Source: Warburgia ugandensis (lineage: Eukaryota > Streptophyta > Magnoliopsida > Canellales > Canellaceae). From it: DNA of 64,000 nt. The stretch covers positions 30,526,949 to 30,590,948 of the forward strand of contig CP141136.1 of NCBI GenBank assembly GCA_035236585.1. The letters are read 5' to 3'. Positions 33,131 through 47,189 of the stretch are shown here, in pieces. The notes beneath the pieces are model-generated. The model did no database searches, had not been told where the DNA came from, and saw only the letters and a list, made by a program, of their open reading frames with translations. The position numbers and the translations under genes were made by a program. Each line of letters begins with the position of its first letter. The first letter of the stretch is position 1.

Positions 33131-35850
33131 TCTTATCATTTGAGTTAGTTAAGTGTGTTTTAGCAAACATATAATTTATGGACAATATTAATTAAACATA
33201 TGCATTGCTGATATCTAATGAGGATTTGTAATTGCTCTTGTATTCTAAATTAGATAATTCATACACTACAATTGTTGTTTTTCTCATCCTTATCTAAATT
33301 TTTTTAATGACCAGCATTATTTTCATGTGAAGAGATAGCAACATTATCATAATGAGGATGGGGTTCTTGTTTCTTACTTGAGACACCTTCTATTTGAATG
33401 AAAAAAAGTGGGCCTAGGACTCTAGTATCCTATAGGTACTTTGGGCTCAAAAGCTTGAATTGGACAACCTCCAAGTCCTCAAAGAAAATGTCCAACACCA
33501 CTAGAACAAGACGACCTCAGAGCTCTCAAAGAAGAAGTCTGGCACCAATAGAACTAGACAACCCAAATAACTACCATGGCACCCAAAACTATAAATCAGG
33601 GTTCTCCCCTTCATTCTAGGTATTCAAAATTAGGTCCAAATTCAAGAAGAGTTTCGAAAGAAATCTAGTTCACTCTCTCTTCTTACTTGCAAGGTGAGAA
33701 ACCATACTTTCTCACTGGATTCAAGGTGTTTAGGAAAGATATGAACCTAGGTCTAGCCAATTTATACTTCAAGGTTTCCAGCCATTGCCCATCTTGGTAT
33801 ATGCTCCATGAAGTTGTGACTTGACTTTGGTCCTGTGAGGATAAAGCTATGGCCCATTTTGGTATATGCTCCCTAGGATCTTAGCTTGGACCTTCCAAGT
33901 CTTTGTTCATTTATGGTGATGCCTATGGCTAACCTTCATGACTCTTACACTACTCTAGTCTTAGCCATAATGCTATTACCTAAAGAAATGACCAGAAAGG
34001 CTAAGACCATTCCAATCTAAGTTGACCATTTTCTAAACACTAATCATTAATTCATGTCAACATTATTCACATGACCTAACTTAGGATTGAGCCCTTCTTT
34101 TGAAACAAATATTTGTCTAAGAAGGCATAAGATGAGGTCCATAAATCTTTTTGCTTGAGTATGTGCTAGCTAGTAACATATAGACTTATGTCCTTGCCAT
34201 TTTAGGGACCTTGTGACATGTTGTCACATTGGACCTCTTTATGAGTCATACTTTGCATGGTTCCTTTTGACTTGTGGCTCCCATAAAATATATCAGTATT
34301 GATTCTAGCCTTGGGCCTATGGCATATAATCAAAGGTTTTGTCTTTTGTTAGTGACATGTAATTAATAACCAAAAGGATTGGAGGTATGTACTCACTTTC
34401 ATTTGATTTAAAAAACCTATTAGTTGGGGAAATTTTTTTAATATTTCTTTTATGCTTTTGCTTAACACAAAAGTGTGAAATCAGCATTTTTAGCTCATAT
34501 ACAATTTTTAAGCACACACAATTGGACATATCTCTCCTTTCATTTTAAAATCATATTTGCTTTTGTTTGCCATTCAGGTTTACTTAATAGCATGTGAGAC
34601 TGAAACTTAGAAAGGAAACATCTTTATCAACATTTCCATTGACATGACCATCATCTGTGCCACTTAAGTTAAAGCTAAGGCTCTGAGCTTCCCTATTTAA
34701 GGTAGTGTCTTCACCTCCCTCATTAAGGGTGCACCATCTAAAGGTGCTTTGTGACTTTCTAGCAATGGGACTAGCTTCCCTACTTAGGGTCATAGCTTTC
34801 CATCCCCTACTTATGATGCACCATTCAACGGTGTTATAAGATGTGCTAATAATAATATAGGTTCTCCTTTACAAGGTTGAAACCCAAAGTCCCTAACTCA
34901 AAATGTGCCACCTAGGGTGCATGAACTAATAAAGGTGCCACTTAAAAGGTACCAATAGCTGTCAATCTTTCTCTTCTAAAGTTATTGAGGACCAACACCA
35001 GTGTTAGAGTACCTCCATCTTCTCTTAGGGCATCTAAGCCCTTAATAATTTCTAATAAGTTAGCCTCCTTAAAGAAGGAGAGTGAAGGCTCTCTTAGCTC
35101 ATCTTTGAATAAATCTAGGGTTTGCTTCACCAATAAACCCTCATTATATGAGATAGGAAAGTCATTGAATTCTTCTCGTAATTAGGCTTGAAGACCTTAA
35201 AAAGGCATATGAATATGCCTTATCACCTTATAGTAAGGCTAAAGAAACGGGCCACAAAAATCTACCTCAATACTATGAAAAAATTAAAAGATAGTTGAAT
35301 AAAAGGACTTCACCACCCTTTTAGTCATCATTTGATTGACAAAAGAAAGCAAATATAGAGTCCCCGACTAAGGACTTACCACTTTGTGTGTATGTGTGTC
35401 CTTCCACTACCCTTGCCAAGAGGGAGATGGTTCCCACCTCCTTCAGACCTATACAAAGGTCGAGTAGGATGCTCATGCGAGGTACATGGAGGCTCAATGC
35501 TAAGTTAAACAATGCTGGATGGAAATATATGAGAGAAGAAAGCAAACTTCTTCTCATAACCAAGATTACAAAACCCATGATAGGGTAATGAAGAAAGAAC
35601 CCTTCACACTTTGCAAAGAGGAATTTCCTTCACTTTCACCTTCATCAATTGCCATTTTGGTGACTAGGACCACTACATTCTTGGAAGATCAACTCCATGA
35701 ACTCCAACAATAGATGGTGGAGAAAGACATAGAAATTGAAATCCTCAAGGCTATTTAGTTGGATCCCTCCAACTCCCAACAGGGGAAAGCTTGTCATCCC
35801 TAAATGTCGACACTATACGAAGGTTTATAAATAAAAGTCTTCATAAAGTA
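33131..35850. other. Unrecognised stretch with small tandem duplications
   Basis: No domain was identified. Direct repeats: CAAAGAA.A.GTC..(A/G)CACCA units about 50 bp apart near 33465-33570; GCCCAT.TTGGTATATGCTCC twice, 66 bp apart, near 33785-33875; and a degenerate series of GTGC(C/A)AC or GTGCACCAT with TAAAGG near 34650-34960. It may include the leader of the gypsy gag that follows, but that is not shown. Confidence 0.4.
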
Positions 35851-35869
35851 AATGTCATGAATTCTTCTA

Positions 35870-36330
35870 ATATTTTTCCCTATCAAAAGCCATAAACCCA
35901 ACCAAGATGGATGATGTCTTTACTTGATGGGTACAAGAGGCCAAACTTTCTCATATATAATGTAATTGGGTGCCCTAAGCAACATTTGGCAAACTTCATT
36001 GCCAAGTGTGGAGATACAACCAATAATTGCTCTTTGCTGTTGCAACAATTGACTAAAACTCGTTCAGAAAGGGCCTTCACCTGGTTAAGTAACCTAGGAA
36101 CTAATAGCATACTATGACAAAAAGCATTCTTCACTACTGCTACAGCATAGGATGAAATGTGACTTTTATTGGACTATCTAAGATAGCTATGGAACCAACT
36201 AAGGCATAATAGACTTCATCTCATGATGGGAGAACTTGATCCTCTTAGGCTCATAAAAACTCATGCAAAAGGAAGCTATACAAATGCATGCCGAGAATTT
36301 AAATTGTTATATTGCATCATTGCTGCTAAT
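35870..36330 (+). mobile_element. Ty3/gypsy gag remnant
   Basis: The plus strand gives PKQHLANFIAKCGDTTNN, SLLLQQLTKTRSERAFTWL and SNLGTNSI, which match the conserved gag core of plant gypsy elements (fish-like order: PKQHLAHF, then ..GDTTNN, then ..AFTWY.NL). A stop follows and the remainder is diverged. It probably belongs to the Tat-like element that continues at 38.4 kb. Confidence 0.7.
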
Positions 36331-36545
36331 AACCTGCCCAATAACTTCAAAGACGTAGTGCCTTCAGACACAATAGTTGAAAATTTTCTCAAGTGGCATC
36401 CCAATAATGCCTGGGGTAAGGTCTTGTGCCCAATGAGATGTTGCAATCCTACCACCACAAGAAGGGAGAAGAAAAGAGAGATAACACAATCCTTATACAA
36501 CTCAACCCCTATGGCACTAAATAAAACTTCTTTCTAACTTTAACA

Positions 36546-36620
36546 AGAAGAGCGCCTTGAACCCATAACCTCAAGGTCACATGACGACAACTTTTACTGT
36601 TGCGCCAAGGCTCCCCTTTA
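36546..36620 (-). mobile_element. SINE (Au-like) head fragment
   Basis: The minus strand reads GGGAGCCTTGGCGCAACAGT, then GTCGTCATGTGACC and TTGAGGTTATGGGTTCAAGG, i.e. the tRNA-related head with its B box. The 3' half is missing. Confidence 0.7.
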
Positions 36621-38399
36621 GAAGATGCAACAAGGCTCTCCTAAAAAACAAAGTATAGCTTCTAGGACCAGGATATTTTGGGTATCTTTAAGGAGCTCTT
36701 GGAGACCAAACATCTCAAGCTGCCATAGTTGAGGAGACCCAAGGAATCTAATAGGGTTGATGATCTATCACACTATCCTTATCATAGGCTAAATCCTTAA
36801 GAGTAAGATCCATGATCTCATTGATGATTGAACCCTAGAGATAAAGAGAGAGAAGCAACTCAATGCTTCTTCCAATATGATTATTATAGTTCCTCTCTCC
36901 AATTCAATTGAGGGAAAATTCCATTGTTATCCACATTCATGAAGCACTAGAAAAAGCCTCAGATCTACCAATAGAAGTCTCACCTTTCTAATTGGCATTA
37001 ACAAAATTAACTTATGATGACATTCCTAACTAATTTAATTGTGTGGGAGATTGTATTATAGTCTGGGCATACCCTAACGTGCCTAAAGGGGTGAACAAAA
37101 CAGCACACCCTCCATGAGGTAATGAATATTCCCTTAGAGGATTTGCAGTCAAATTATGCTTACTACTTGAAGATGATTATGATGATATTTTTAATTACAA
37201 TTGGCAGTCCCCACAAATAGTTGCTACAAATAAGTTCCTACAAGTAGAAGTTAAGAGAGAGAAGCAAAATGTTGCTTGTCACACTTGGTGGCATGAGTTA
37301 CTCCAAACTCTACTCTAAAGTTGAAATCATTTAGTCACTTACTAGGAAACCAATGACATGGGACTTGGATTCCATATCCCAATGTGAGGATGAATGGTAA
37401 GTTTGTTTGCTTAATGAAAGACTTTAACATGGCATGAAGATTAGCACCTTATCCTCCATCTAGGCCACCCACTTCAAGGCCTACATTAGAATTTGACATC
37501 AATTATGACTGGCAAATCGTTACTCATAAGAAGAAATAAAAAAAGAACTCATGTGGATAGCTCTCTGTCTCCATCCAGCTCATCTAGGTCATCTCATGAT
37601 AACGTTCCACCTAAAAGGAGAAAGCTCACTGCTTCACAATATTCATAGAGCCTCTAAAGGTAATTCTCTCTATCATATCCCCAAAATATACTCCCACTTC
37701 TCTAAAATATATACCTTCAACATCATAGTATACTCTATTTGCATTGTAACCTAGAACATTAGGTGGCGTTATGCTAGTAGAGTTTGAGAACCATCAGCAT
37801 GCAACTCCTACAAGCCTTAATTGTTTAATAATTAGCACAACAGAGGCTTTGCCTAGCCCTATTACTTTTGAGGTTGTAGACTTTTGTAGGAATAGGAAGA
37901 GTCTCTTTTATTCATTGAGGAGTTTTCCTCCCCACCTAAAGACATCATTGCTTCTTGTTGTTGATGCACCACTCACTACCAACACCATGATTATGAACAA
38001 TTCCATGACATAAATCCCCAACAGGTTAATCACCAACACTAGATGAGATGTGGCTATAGGAACTCATATTCATTGTCTTAGGTACATCATAACTCTTACT
38101 CGAGGCATTGGAATCAATGTTCATACCAATCTTCTATTCGACACTTATCTCGGATTACTTGAGAAGCCTTTTGAACATATGATGCTCATGTGTTTCTAAA
38201 TTAGTAAGAGCATTGGTGAGTCCACATAGGAAGAATAGGTATTTGCCTTTGTTCAAAGTAGTTTAGCCTAATGCTTAGCACTTGTGGCAATAATGCATCA
38301 TATTTTGTGACTCAAATTCATGATGATATCATCTTCGTCAAATTATAACTTAGGTTGAGGTTGGGATAACAACTGCCAACTAGAGTGGCGTCACAACTA
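36621..38399. other. Unrecognised stretch between gypsy gag and protease
   Basis: It is probably diverged internal sequence of the same gypsy element, because gag lies to the left and protease-RT to the right in the same direction. No motif is clear enough to name. Confidence 0.4.
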
Positions 38400-40330
38400 A
38401 GATCTCAGCCACAACATCAGCAATACTTGGCTTGGGTCAATGTGCTGTAGGAAGCAAGGAGAATTGTACATCCCCTCACTATAATGTTTTTGGATATTTA
38501 AAGAAAGTAGCCATCTGTATGAGCATATGAAGTGCACTAGTAATATCAACAGAGTTGTGTCATACACTCATTAACAACCTTAGTGGTCTTGATTTGCATA
38601 TTGATGAACTCCACAAAGATGATGTGGGCAAACTTGGCTGCATGAGTGCATTCATATCCATCACTTTCAATGATAGTGATCTCCAGGCTGGCATGAAATT
38701 CCATAACAAATCCTCATTTATATTGACTAAATTAGCCCACAAAGTTGTCTCTAAAATCATGATTGACCTAAGTTTGCCATTAATTTACTTTCCTTATGAA
38801 TCGTATCCCTTTGTGAATTGAGCAAGAAGGATCTCACTAATAGCAACCTTATGATTCTAGGGCTTGATTAGAGCAGTTAAAAGGCCATTAGAACAACTTA
38901 TGTAAACTTAGAGTTGGGGATATAGACTCTGAAGCCTTGTTCCATGTAATAGATGTTAATGCATCACTAGGACATCCCTGGTTACATGAAAACATATTAG
39001 TCCCATCAACCCTCCACTAGTGTCTTAAGAATGTTAATAATTATGTAAAGAAGTGTGTTTGGGTTGACTCTTGTCCTTTCATTGTTGTAAAATCTCATAT
39101 AGCTGATGCTAGATTCTACTTTACTAAAGCTTCTAACTCTACACAATCAAATCATAATGAACTAGGGCATAATGGCTTAGTAATGTTATTGAGTGATTAT
39201 CTCCTTTAGATGGTTGAGCAGTAAAGACCCTCAAGGAAAGGTCAAGGCATTACCAATATGGGAATCCAAGAATTCATCTCAATCATATGATGTAAAGAAT
39301 GGGTGTCAATCTAGATTAACCTCACATGAAGGCATGCTTACAAAGATCTAGAAGTCAGCACTATATTAAGAGATTAGAAATCAGCTCTTTGAGAATAATG
39401 TTAGCTATCCAAAATCCAAGTTGACCTTCACTCCTGCAAGCACAAATACCATTACCATTTCAGAGTCGATGATGTTTTTTCTTCAAAGATGTAATACAAG
39501 GATGAAACCTCCTCGTAAAAAGATGAAGTTGAGGTTCCCCTTCCCACTCCAAATGTGTTAGAGGATGGTTGACAAGCTACTATTGATGACTTGTAAGAAG
39601 TCAATCTAGGCAATCAAGAAGACCTGAGGCGCACTATTGTAAGTGCTTCCTTGTCTGAGCAAGTGAAGTAAGGTTATGCAACTTTCTCTTTGCTTCGATG
39701 TATCACAAGATGCCTCGGTTAGTGTCTTCAGTAGTTGTATATTAATTAGCTATTGATTCCTCAAAATATCCTATAAAATAGCCACAAAGATGCTTTAAGC
39801 TTGAATTACAACAACAAATAGAGACTAAAGTTGAAAAGCTCATAAAAGCTAGTTTTATGAGGGAAGTTAAGTATCCTTGTGGATTGTTGATATTGTTTCT
39901 GTGCAAACAAAGAACGAAAAAATCTGCATGTGTGTTCATTTTTGCAACTTAAAATCCAGATGCCTTAGGGACTATTTACCTTTACCAATTACAAAAATAC
40001 TCATAGATTCCACCATCGGTTATGATATATTATCTTTCATGGATGAATTCTCTAGATACAATTAAATCAAAATGAATCCTTGAGATCAAGAATGTACAAC
40101 ATTCCATACACTTAAAGGCCTTTTCTATTACAAAATTTATATTATTCAACCTTAAAAAAGCTAGCATGACTTATGAGCAAACCATGACCATCGTATTTGA
40201 TGGCCTTATCCATGACATAGTTGAGTGTTTCATTGATGTTCTCATAGTAAATTGAGACAATCCCAATCACATCTAAAGATTTAGATATTGTATTTCAACA
40301 TTAGAAAAATAATAGCCTTTTGTTTTCAAT
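38400..40330 (+). mobile_element. Tat-like Ty3/gypsy protease and reverse transcriptase, copy A
   Basis: The protease region near 38.70-38.80 kb reads KLAHKVVSKIMIDLS (degraded active-site D-x-G/S) and is followed by ALFHVI-like and GHPWLHEN-like text near 38.94-38.98 kb. The RT near 39.85-40.26 kb reads KASFMREVKYP-like, PLPITKILIDSTIGYDILSF and MDEFSRYN, then YEQTMTIVFDGLIHDIVE. The order and wording fit the Tat/Ogre side of Ty3/gypsy. It has many stops. RT text breaks off at about 40.33 kb, where antisense protease-like sequence starts. No RNase H or integrase follows. A second copy is at 53.2 kb. Confidence 0.78.
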
Positions 40331-41040
40331 GTAGGAGGATGCTTACTAATCTCGTAAGGATTGTCTTGTAAGTGATCATCACATTCCTCCCTCTTGGCTA
40401 TGGCCATGGCTCTTTTTAAGGCTTGGACCTCACAACAATCACAAATATCCATGTTCAAGGCCAATTCCCAATTCCAATCTCTAGTCTCAAATTTGATGAT
40501 CTTAGTGTCACCTTAATTATTTTTTCCTAACCCTTTCTTGAAACTAACATCCCAATGCTTTTCTAGGTTTCTTATCTTTCATTGAAAGGATTTGGGATCT
40601 GAGGCCTCTTGGATATCAATGGAAGTTAGGACATTCTTGATTGGTTTAAGTTTAGGTTTGATGTTGGACTTCCTACCTGTTCTAACTTCATATTGAAAGC
40701 TATTGAGTGATGGATCAGGCATCAACCTTTTCATAGTCAATATTGGGGGATCTAACTCACTATCAATTAGTTGTGGCTACACAAATATCCCCATGATAGT
40801 GATAGATTTAACTTGGTCTAGGATGGATGAGACAACACCCATTGATATGACCATAGTCTACTTAAGAGGAGATTGAAATTGCGCTGATCTTTAAGACAAG
40901 GAATGAGATGTGAAATTCATTAGGCACAATATTCATGATGTTGATGGTCTCACTCATAGATTCTCTTTGGGTGTTATCATAAGCACGAGTTGTCGATTTG
41001 GCCTTTTTAAAGGTGGAAAGATTGATGCCTATTTTTGTAA
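40330..41040 (-). mobile_element. Antisense gypsy protease-like segment, copy A
   Basis: The minus strand reads KAKSTTRAYDNTQRESMSE, then an FHISFLVL segment and VISMGVVSSILDQVKSITI, resembling the post-active-site half of a Tat-type protease (KAS..VRAFDGT.RE..GEI; FNVTFQVMDI; IHS.GAVPS.LHQ.VKFI). A further open stretch (LNMDICDCCEVQALKRAMA) follows. It is opposite in sense to the flanking RT. The same arrangement recurs in copy B. Confidence 0.65.
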
Positions 41041-41051
41041 GGTTGATTTTG

Positions 41052-43538
<2,487 letters not shown>

Positions 43539-43542
43539 ATAG

Positions 43543-46486
43543 TGTAATATCCCTAATTTTAGATATAAATTAAGAATTTATTTAATAAATCAGATAAAAA
43601 TTTATAGATGGAATTTGATCCTAAAAACTTAAAAATTAGAAAGTGCTCGTCAATAGGATTCCAACGCCATAAATAATGTGAAAAACGGAGCTCAAACGAA
43701 GGAGTTATGAGCCGTTGAAGTTATAGGGGTATTTTGGTAAACTGGCAGAGACGTAAAACACAGGGGCCTGAATTGATAACAGCACCCCCCTTCTTCTACA
43801 CATCTCTACCAGATCCAGTGATTTCTCTGGAGAAACCATTGGAAGGAGACGTGAAAGGGAAGAGTTTACCTTTCCCTTTAACTTTACAGCCTATATCTCC
43901 CTCCTCAGTCGCCAAATCACACCACCTTTCCCATTTCACTGAGTTTTACTCAAAACCCTAGCTCTAAATATTTCAAGTTTTTTAGCGAGTAGAGCTCCAG
44001 CAACGTCCACCAAAGCCCAGTAAAATGAGGTAAGTCTTAAACCCTTGATTTTTATATTAAATGAGTATATTGAAAAATAGGAAATGCTTGAAAAACCAGG
44101 AAAAACATAGTTTTTCCTGGAACTAAGGTGCTTTACTGTTGGAGCGCAAATCCGTAGATGAAACCATGTTTGATTTTAAATTGGACCGTCCATCTAGCGT
44201 ACAAGAGACCCAAGATCAAACCTTTTTAATTTGGGAGAGATCCAACGGCTGGTATTACCGAAAATGTGAAAAACAGTACCTAGGGAAGTTTTTAGGAACA
44301 TGAGAAAAATTGCATAAAAAACATAGCTTTTGGAAAAATCAATGCAAAAGGAGGGCAGAAATAAAATCTAGACGAAATTCTGAGAAAAATGGTGCAAAAA
44401 TCACATGATTTGGATGCTTGTAGGCTTGTCGGAGAGGACCGGAATTTGGTCGTCTTCTTTGGCGGCATTGACTGCGTCGGTGCCCTGGCACTGACGCCGG
44501 GACACCTAGCAGGACGCTCCAATGGAGATGCCACATGAACACCCGTCGTTTGCGTGCGGGAGAGCCAGCGTGCGCTGTCTCGGTAGGTCGGGACGAGCAG
44601 CGTCTTAGCGATCGTGACGCACACGGTGGTGCATCACGGTAACGAGGACGCATGCGACGCGTCCCCTCTAAGCGTCTTGGTGGCAAGCGTCTTTGTGATG
44701 CTAGTTTACACTAGTATAAACCGGTGTAAACCAACGCCGCCGGTGCAAAAGGGGCTGTGGTGGTCGGTCAGCCCTATTTTTTTGAGTATTTTCACTACAA
44801 TTTGATTTATGAGAGCTATAAGAGTCCAAATCACGATCCGAAAGAGGTGTTGTGACCGTATTGACGACGCGGACCTAGATTTAACCTAAAAACTTATAAA
44901 TAACCACTTTTATTTTAGAAAATTTTTAAAATAGTGATGTGATATTGACAGGTGCATCCGAACATATAAGTTAAAGGAATTTTATTAGCGAACGGAGTGA
45001 TCTTACATCGAGGTAGGTGACCACAATTAATGTTTTATTTTAATTTTCAAACACTGCATGATTATAACATCATAATTGATTATGAATTCAAATTGCTCTT
45101 AATAGAAATAGTTGATTTTGCTAGATTTAGAATTCAATACTATGATCGTTACTTGATTTCAATCATGTGTTAAATGGATTTATTACAAATAATTTCATGA
45201 GAATAATATTATCTATTATGCAAAATTAGAAATTTCTTTTCTTTATTACATCACCGAAATTGGTGGATTTGCATGAGAAAGAAAAGTGGAGACTTGATGG
45301 CTAGTCCTTTTATAGGCTAATCCCAGGATGAGGGGTGTGCCTTGGAGATTGTGAGCTATGAGTACTCTTGAGTTTTGGCATATATATGATTTTCGTGTTT
45401 TGTGTTTTATGACGGGTGCTCTCACCCGATGGGCGTCATGATAGGAGGGATAGGGCTGGCCACCCACCCTCCGAGATTATGATGTGATGTGATATGATTG
45501 TGATATGATAGACACCTGCCTGTAGATGGGTTTTGGTAGTGGTTGGTAACATGGATAGTCCACACTACCAGTCCGGGCCTTTCCATGGGGATGGACGCTA
45601 AGTCTCCCGTTATGGTGTCGATGAGGAGCGATGGTGGTTGAGACCCATGGAGGGTTGCCACTACGGCATGACGATCCATACTCTTATTATGTGTGCTTGC
45701 ATGATGAGCATAGTGATGAGATGATATGCCTGGGTGTGACGACACTCAGAGGTTGGATATGAGTACTCATGATCAGTGATATTTGTTTATATGACGCTTG
45801 TGGGACCCATTACCTTAGGGTGCCATTATTATTATTGTATGCTCATTTACATTGATTCATATCATGTTTTAAATCCATGGAATGCATGTTTAGGCGTACT
45901 TGATAAATGGATATTATGTCAGCATGAGTTATAATGATTTTATCGTCATAAATGATAGATATTTTATTTTGTCATTACTGTTATTTCGTTTATTTCATTA
46001 ATTGTCTATGTACCTACACAAGCAATAGCTTGCTGAGACTGTTGAGAAATCGTGATAGCAGTGGGGGATTACTTTACTTGATTGATAGACAGTGATGTGA
46101 GTTAATAAACAGGATTATCATTTGAATTTCTTTATGGACTGTATACTTCATATTATGGATTTGATCGACATTTAATGGGATGTTATGATGGATAGACCTT
46201 GGGCCATATTATTCTTGTGTTTTGGATATTTATTGGTTTGAAAATAAAGGCGCCGATACATTTTGACGTTGATTGACAGGTTTATTATTTCAATTCTATT
46301 ATCATGAAATTATATTATGTTATGAATGAAATTGCGATGTTTTGGAAAAGGAAAATAACACGCGGATATTTTCAAGAAATGTTTTAGTAAAAAAATTAAT
46401 AGAACCTTTTTCTCATGGGATCCCAAATGCTATGGTTATTATTATTATTATAAAAAAAAAATGTCAGAAAATCTCGGGGTGTTACA
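43543..46486 (+). mobile_element. Solo LTR (Tekay/Del-like Ty3/gypsy), 2.94 kb, 5-bp target duplication
   Basis: It starts TGTAATATCCCTAATTTT and ends CGGGGTGTTACA. CATAG flanks it exactly on both sides (43538-43542 and 46487-46491). No primer site, polypurine tract or coding region lies inside. Internal blocks (GGCTGGCCACCCACCCTCCG; CTCCCGTTATGGTGTCGATG) are matched in diverged form in the LTR at 60.5-60.7 kb, which precedes a gypsy gag. Orientation is taken from that comparison. A GC- and CpG-rich island lies at about 44.43-44.76 kb. Confidence 0.85.
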
Positions 46487-46491
46487 CATAG

Positions 46492-47185
46492 GCTGTCTGG
46501 TTATAATGCCTTGTTTGTTGAGTTGTTTGAACCTTTGTTAGATAGCATGTAGGTAGGCATTAGTTTGCTTTCTTTTATTTCATTGCTTGTTTAAAAGCTT
46601 TAAGGTGGAATGGTTCACAATGATAGTAATGGCCCCATAGGAATCCTCAAAAGATAAGGACTAGATTCATCATTAGATCCTTGGCCCACCTAGGTAAAAT
46701 CAATCAAATTCCTTATATGTTTATGATCCCATTGCTTGAATTATTAATTTAAAATCTAATAGCAAGAGACATAGGGTATCAAGCTCATAAGAACATTTTA
46801 GGAGAAGGAGATCTGCTGTCACTCCAGTGTCTTTTGAGCATCGTGGTTGTATTGGGTATATAAAATTCAAGTAATTTTTCACATCCTTCATTGACATTGG
46901 TTGAAGTCAAATGCCTCCTGACATGAGAATTGTATTAAACACTTTAAAGTAGAACCTAACTAGTAAGCAATAGTTGAACCTGGACAAAAGAAGGAGCTGT
47001 CTTGATATAGCCTGCATATTAATAAAGATAATGAAATTAGCTCGATTAGCAAACCATTAGGATTGATTGCACATCTTTAAGTTAGCATATAGTTAGGTTG
47101 TATCGATTAGCTAAGTTTATTTTAGTGCATGTAGGGATGTTGATCTCAAAACATTGAGCTAGTTTCATCAAACCTAGAGATTGAG
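46492..47185. other. Stretch between solo LTR and Athila-like gag
   Basis: No domain recognised. It continues the sequence interrupted by the solo LTR and could be LTR or leader of the Athila-like element. Confidence 0.4.
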
Positions 47186-47189
47186 CATG

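Noticed and set aside
44292-44805. Three overlapping frames of 60-115 codons with basic and Cys-rich text
   Set aside because: They lie in the GC-rich island of a solo LTR, where stop codons are rare by composition; no domain is present.
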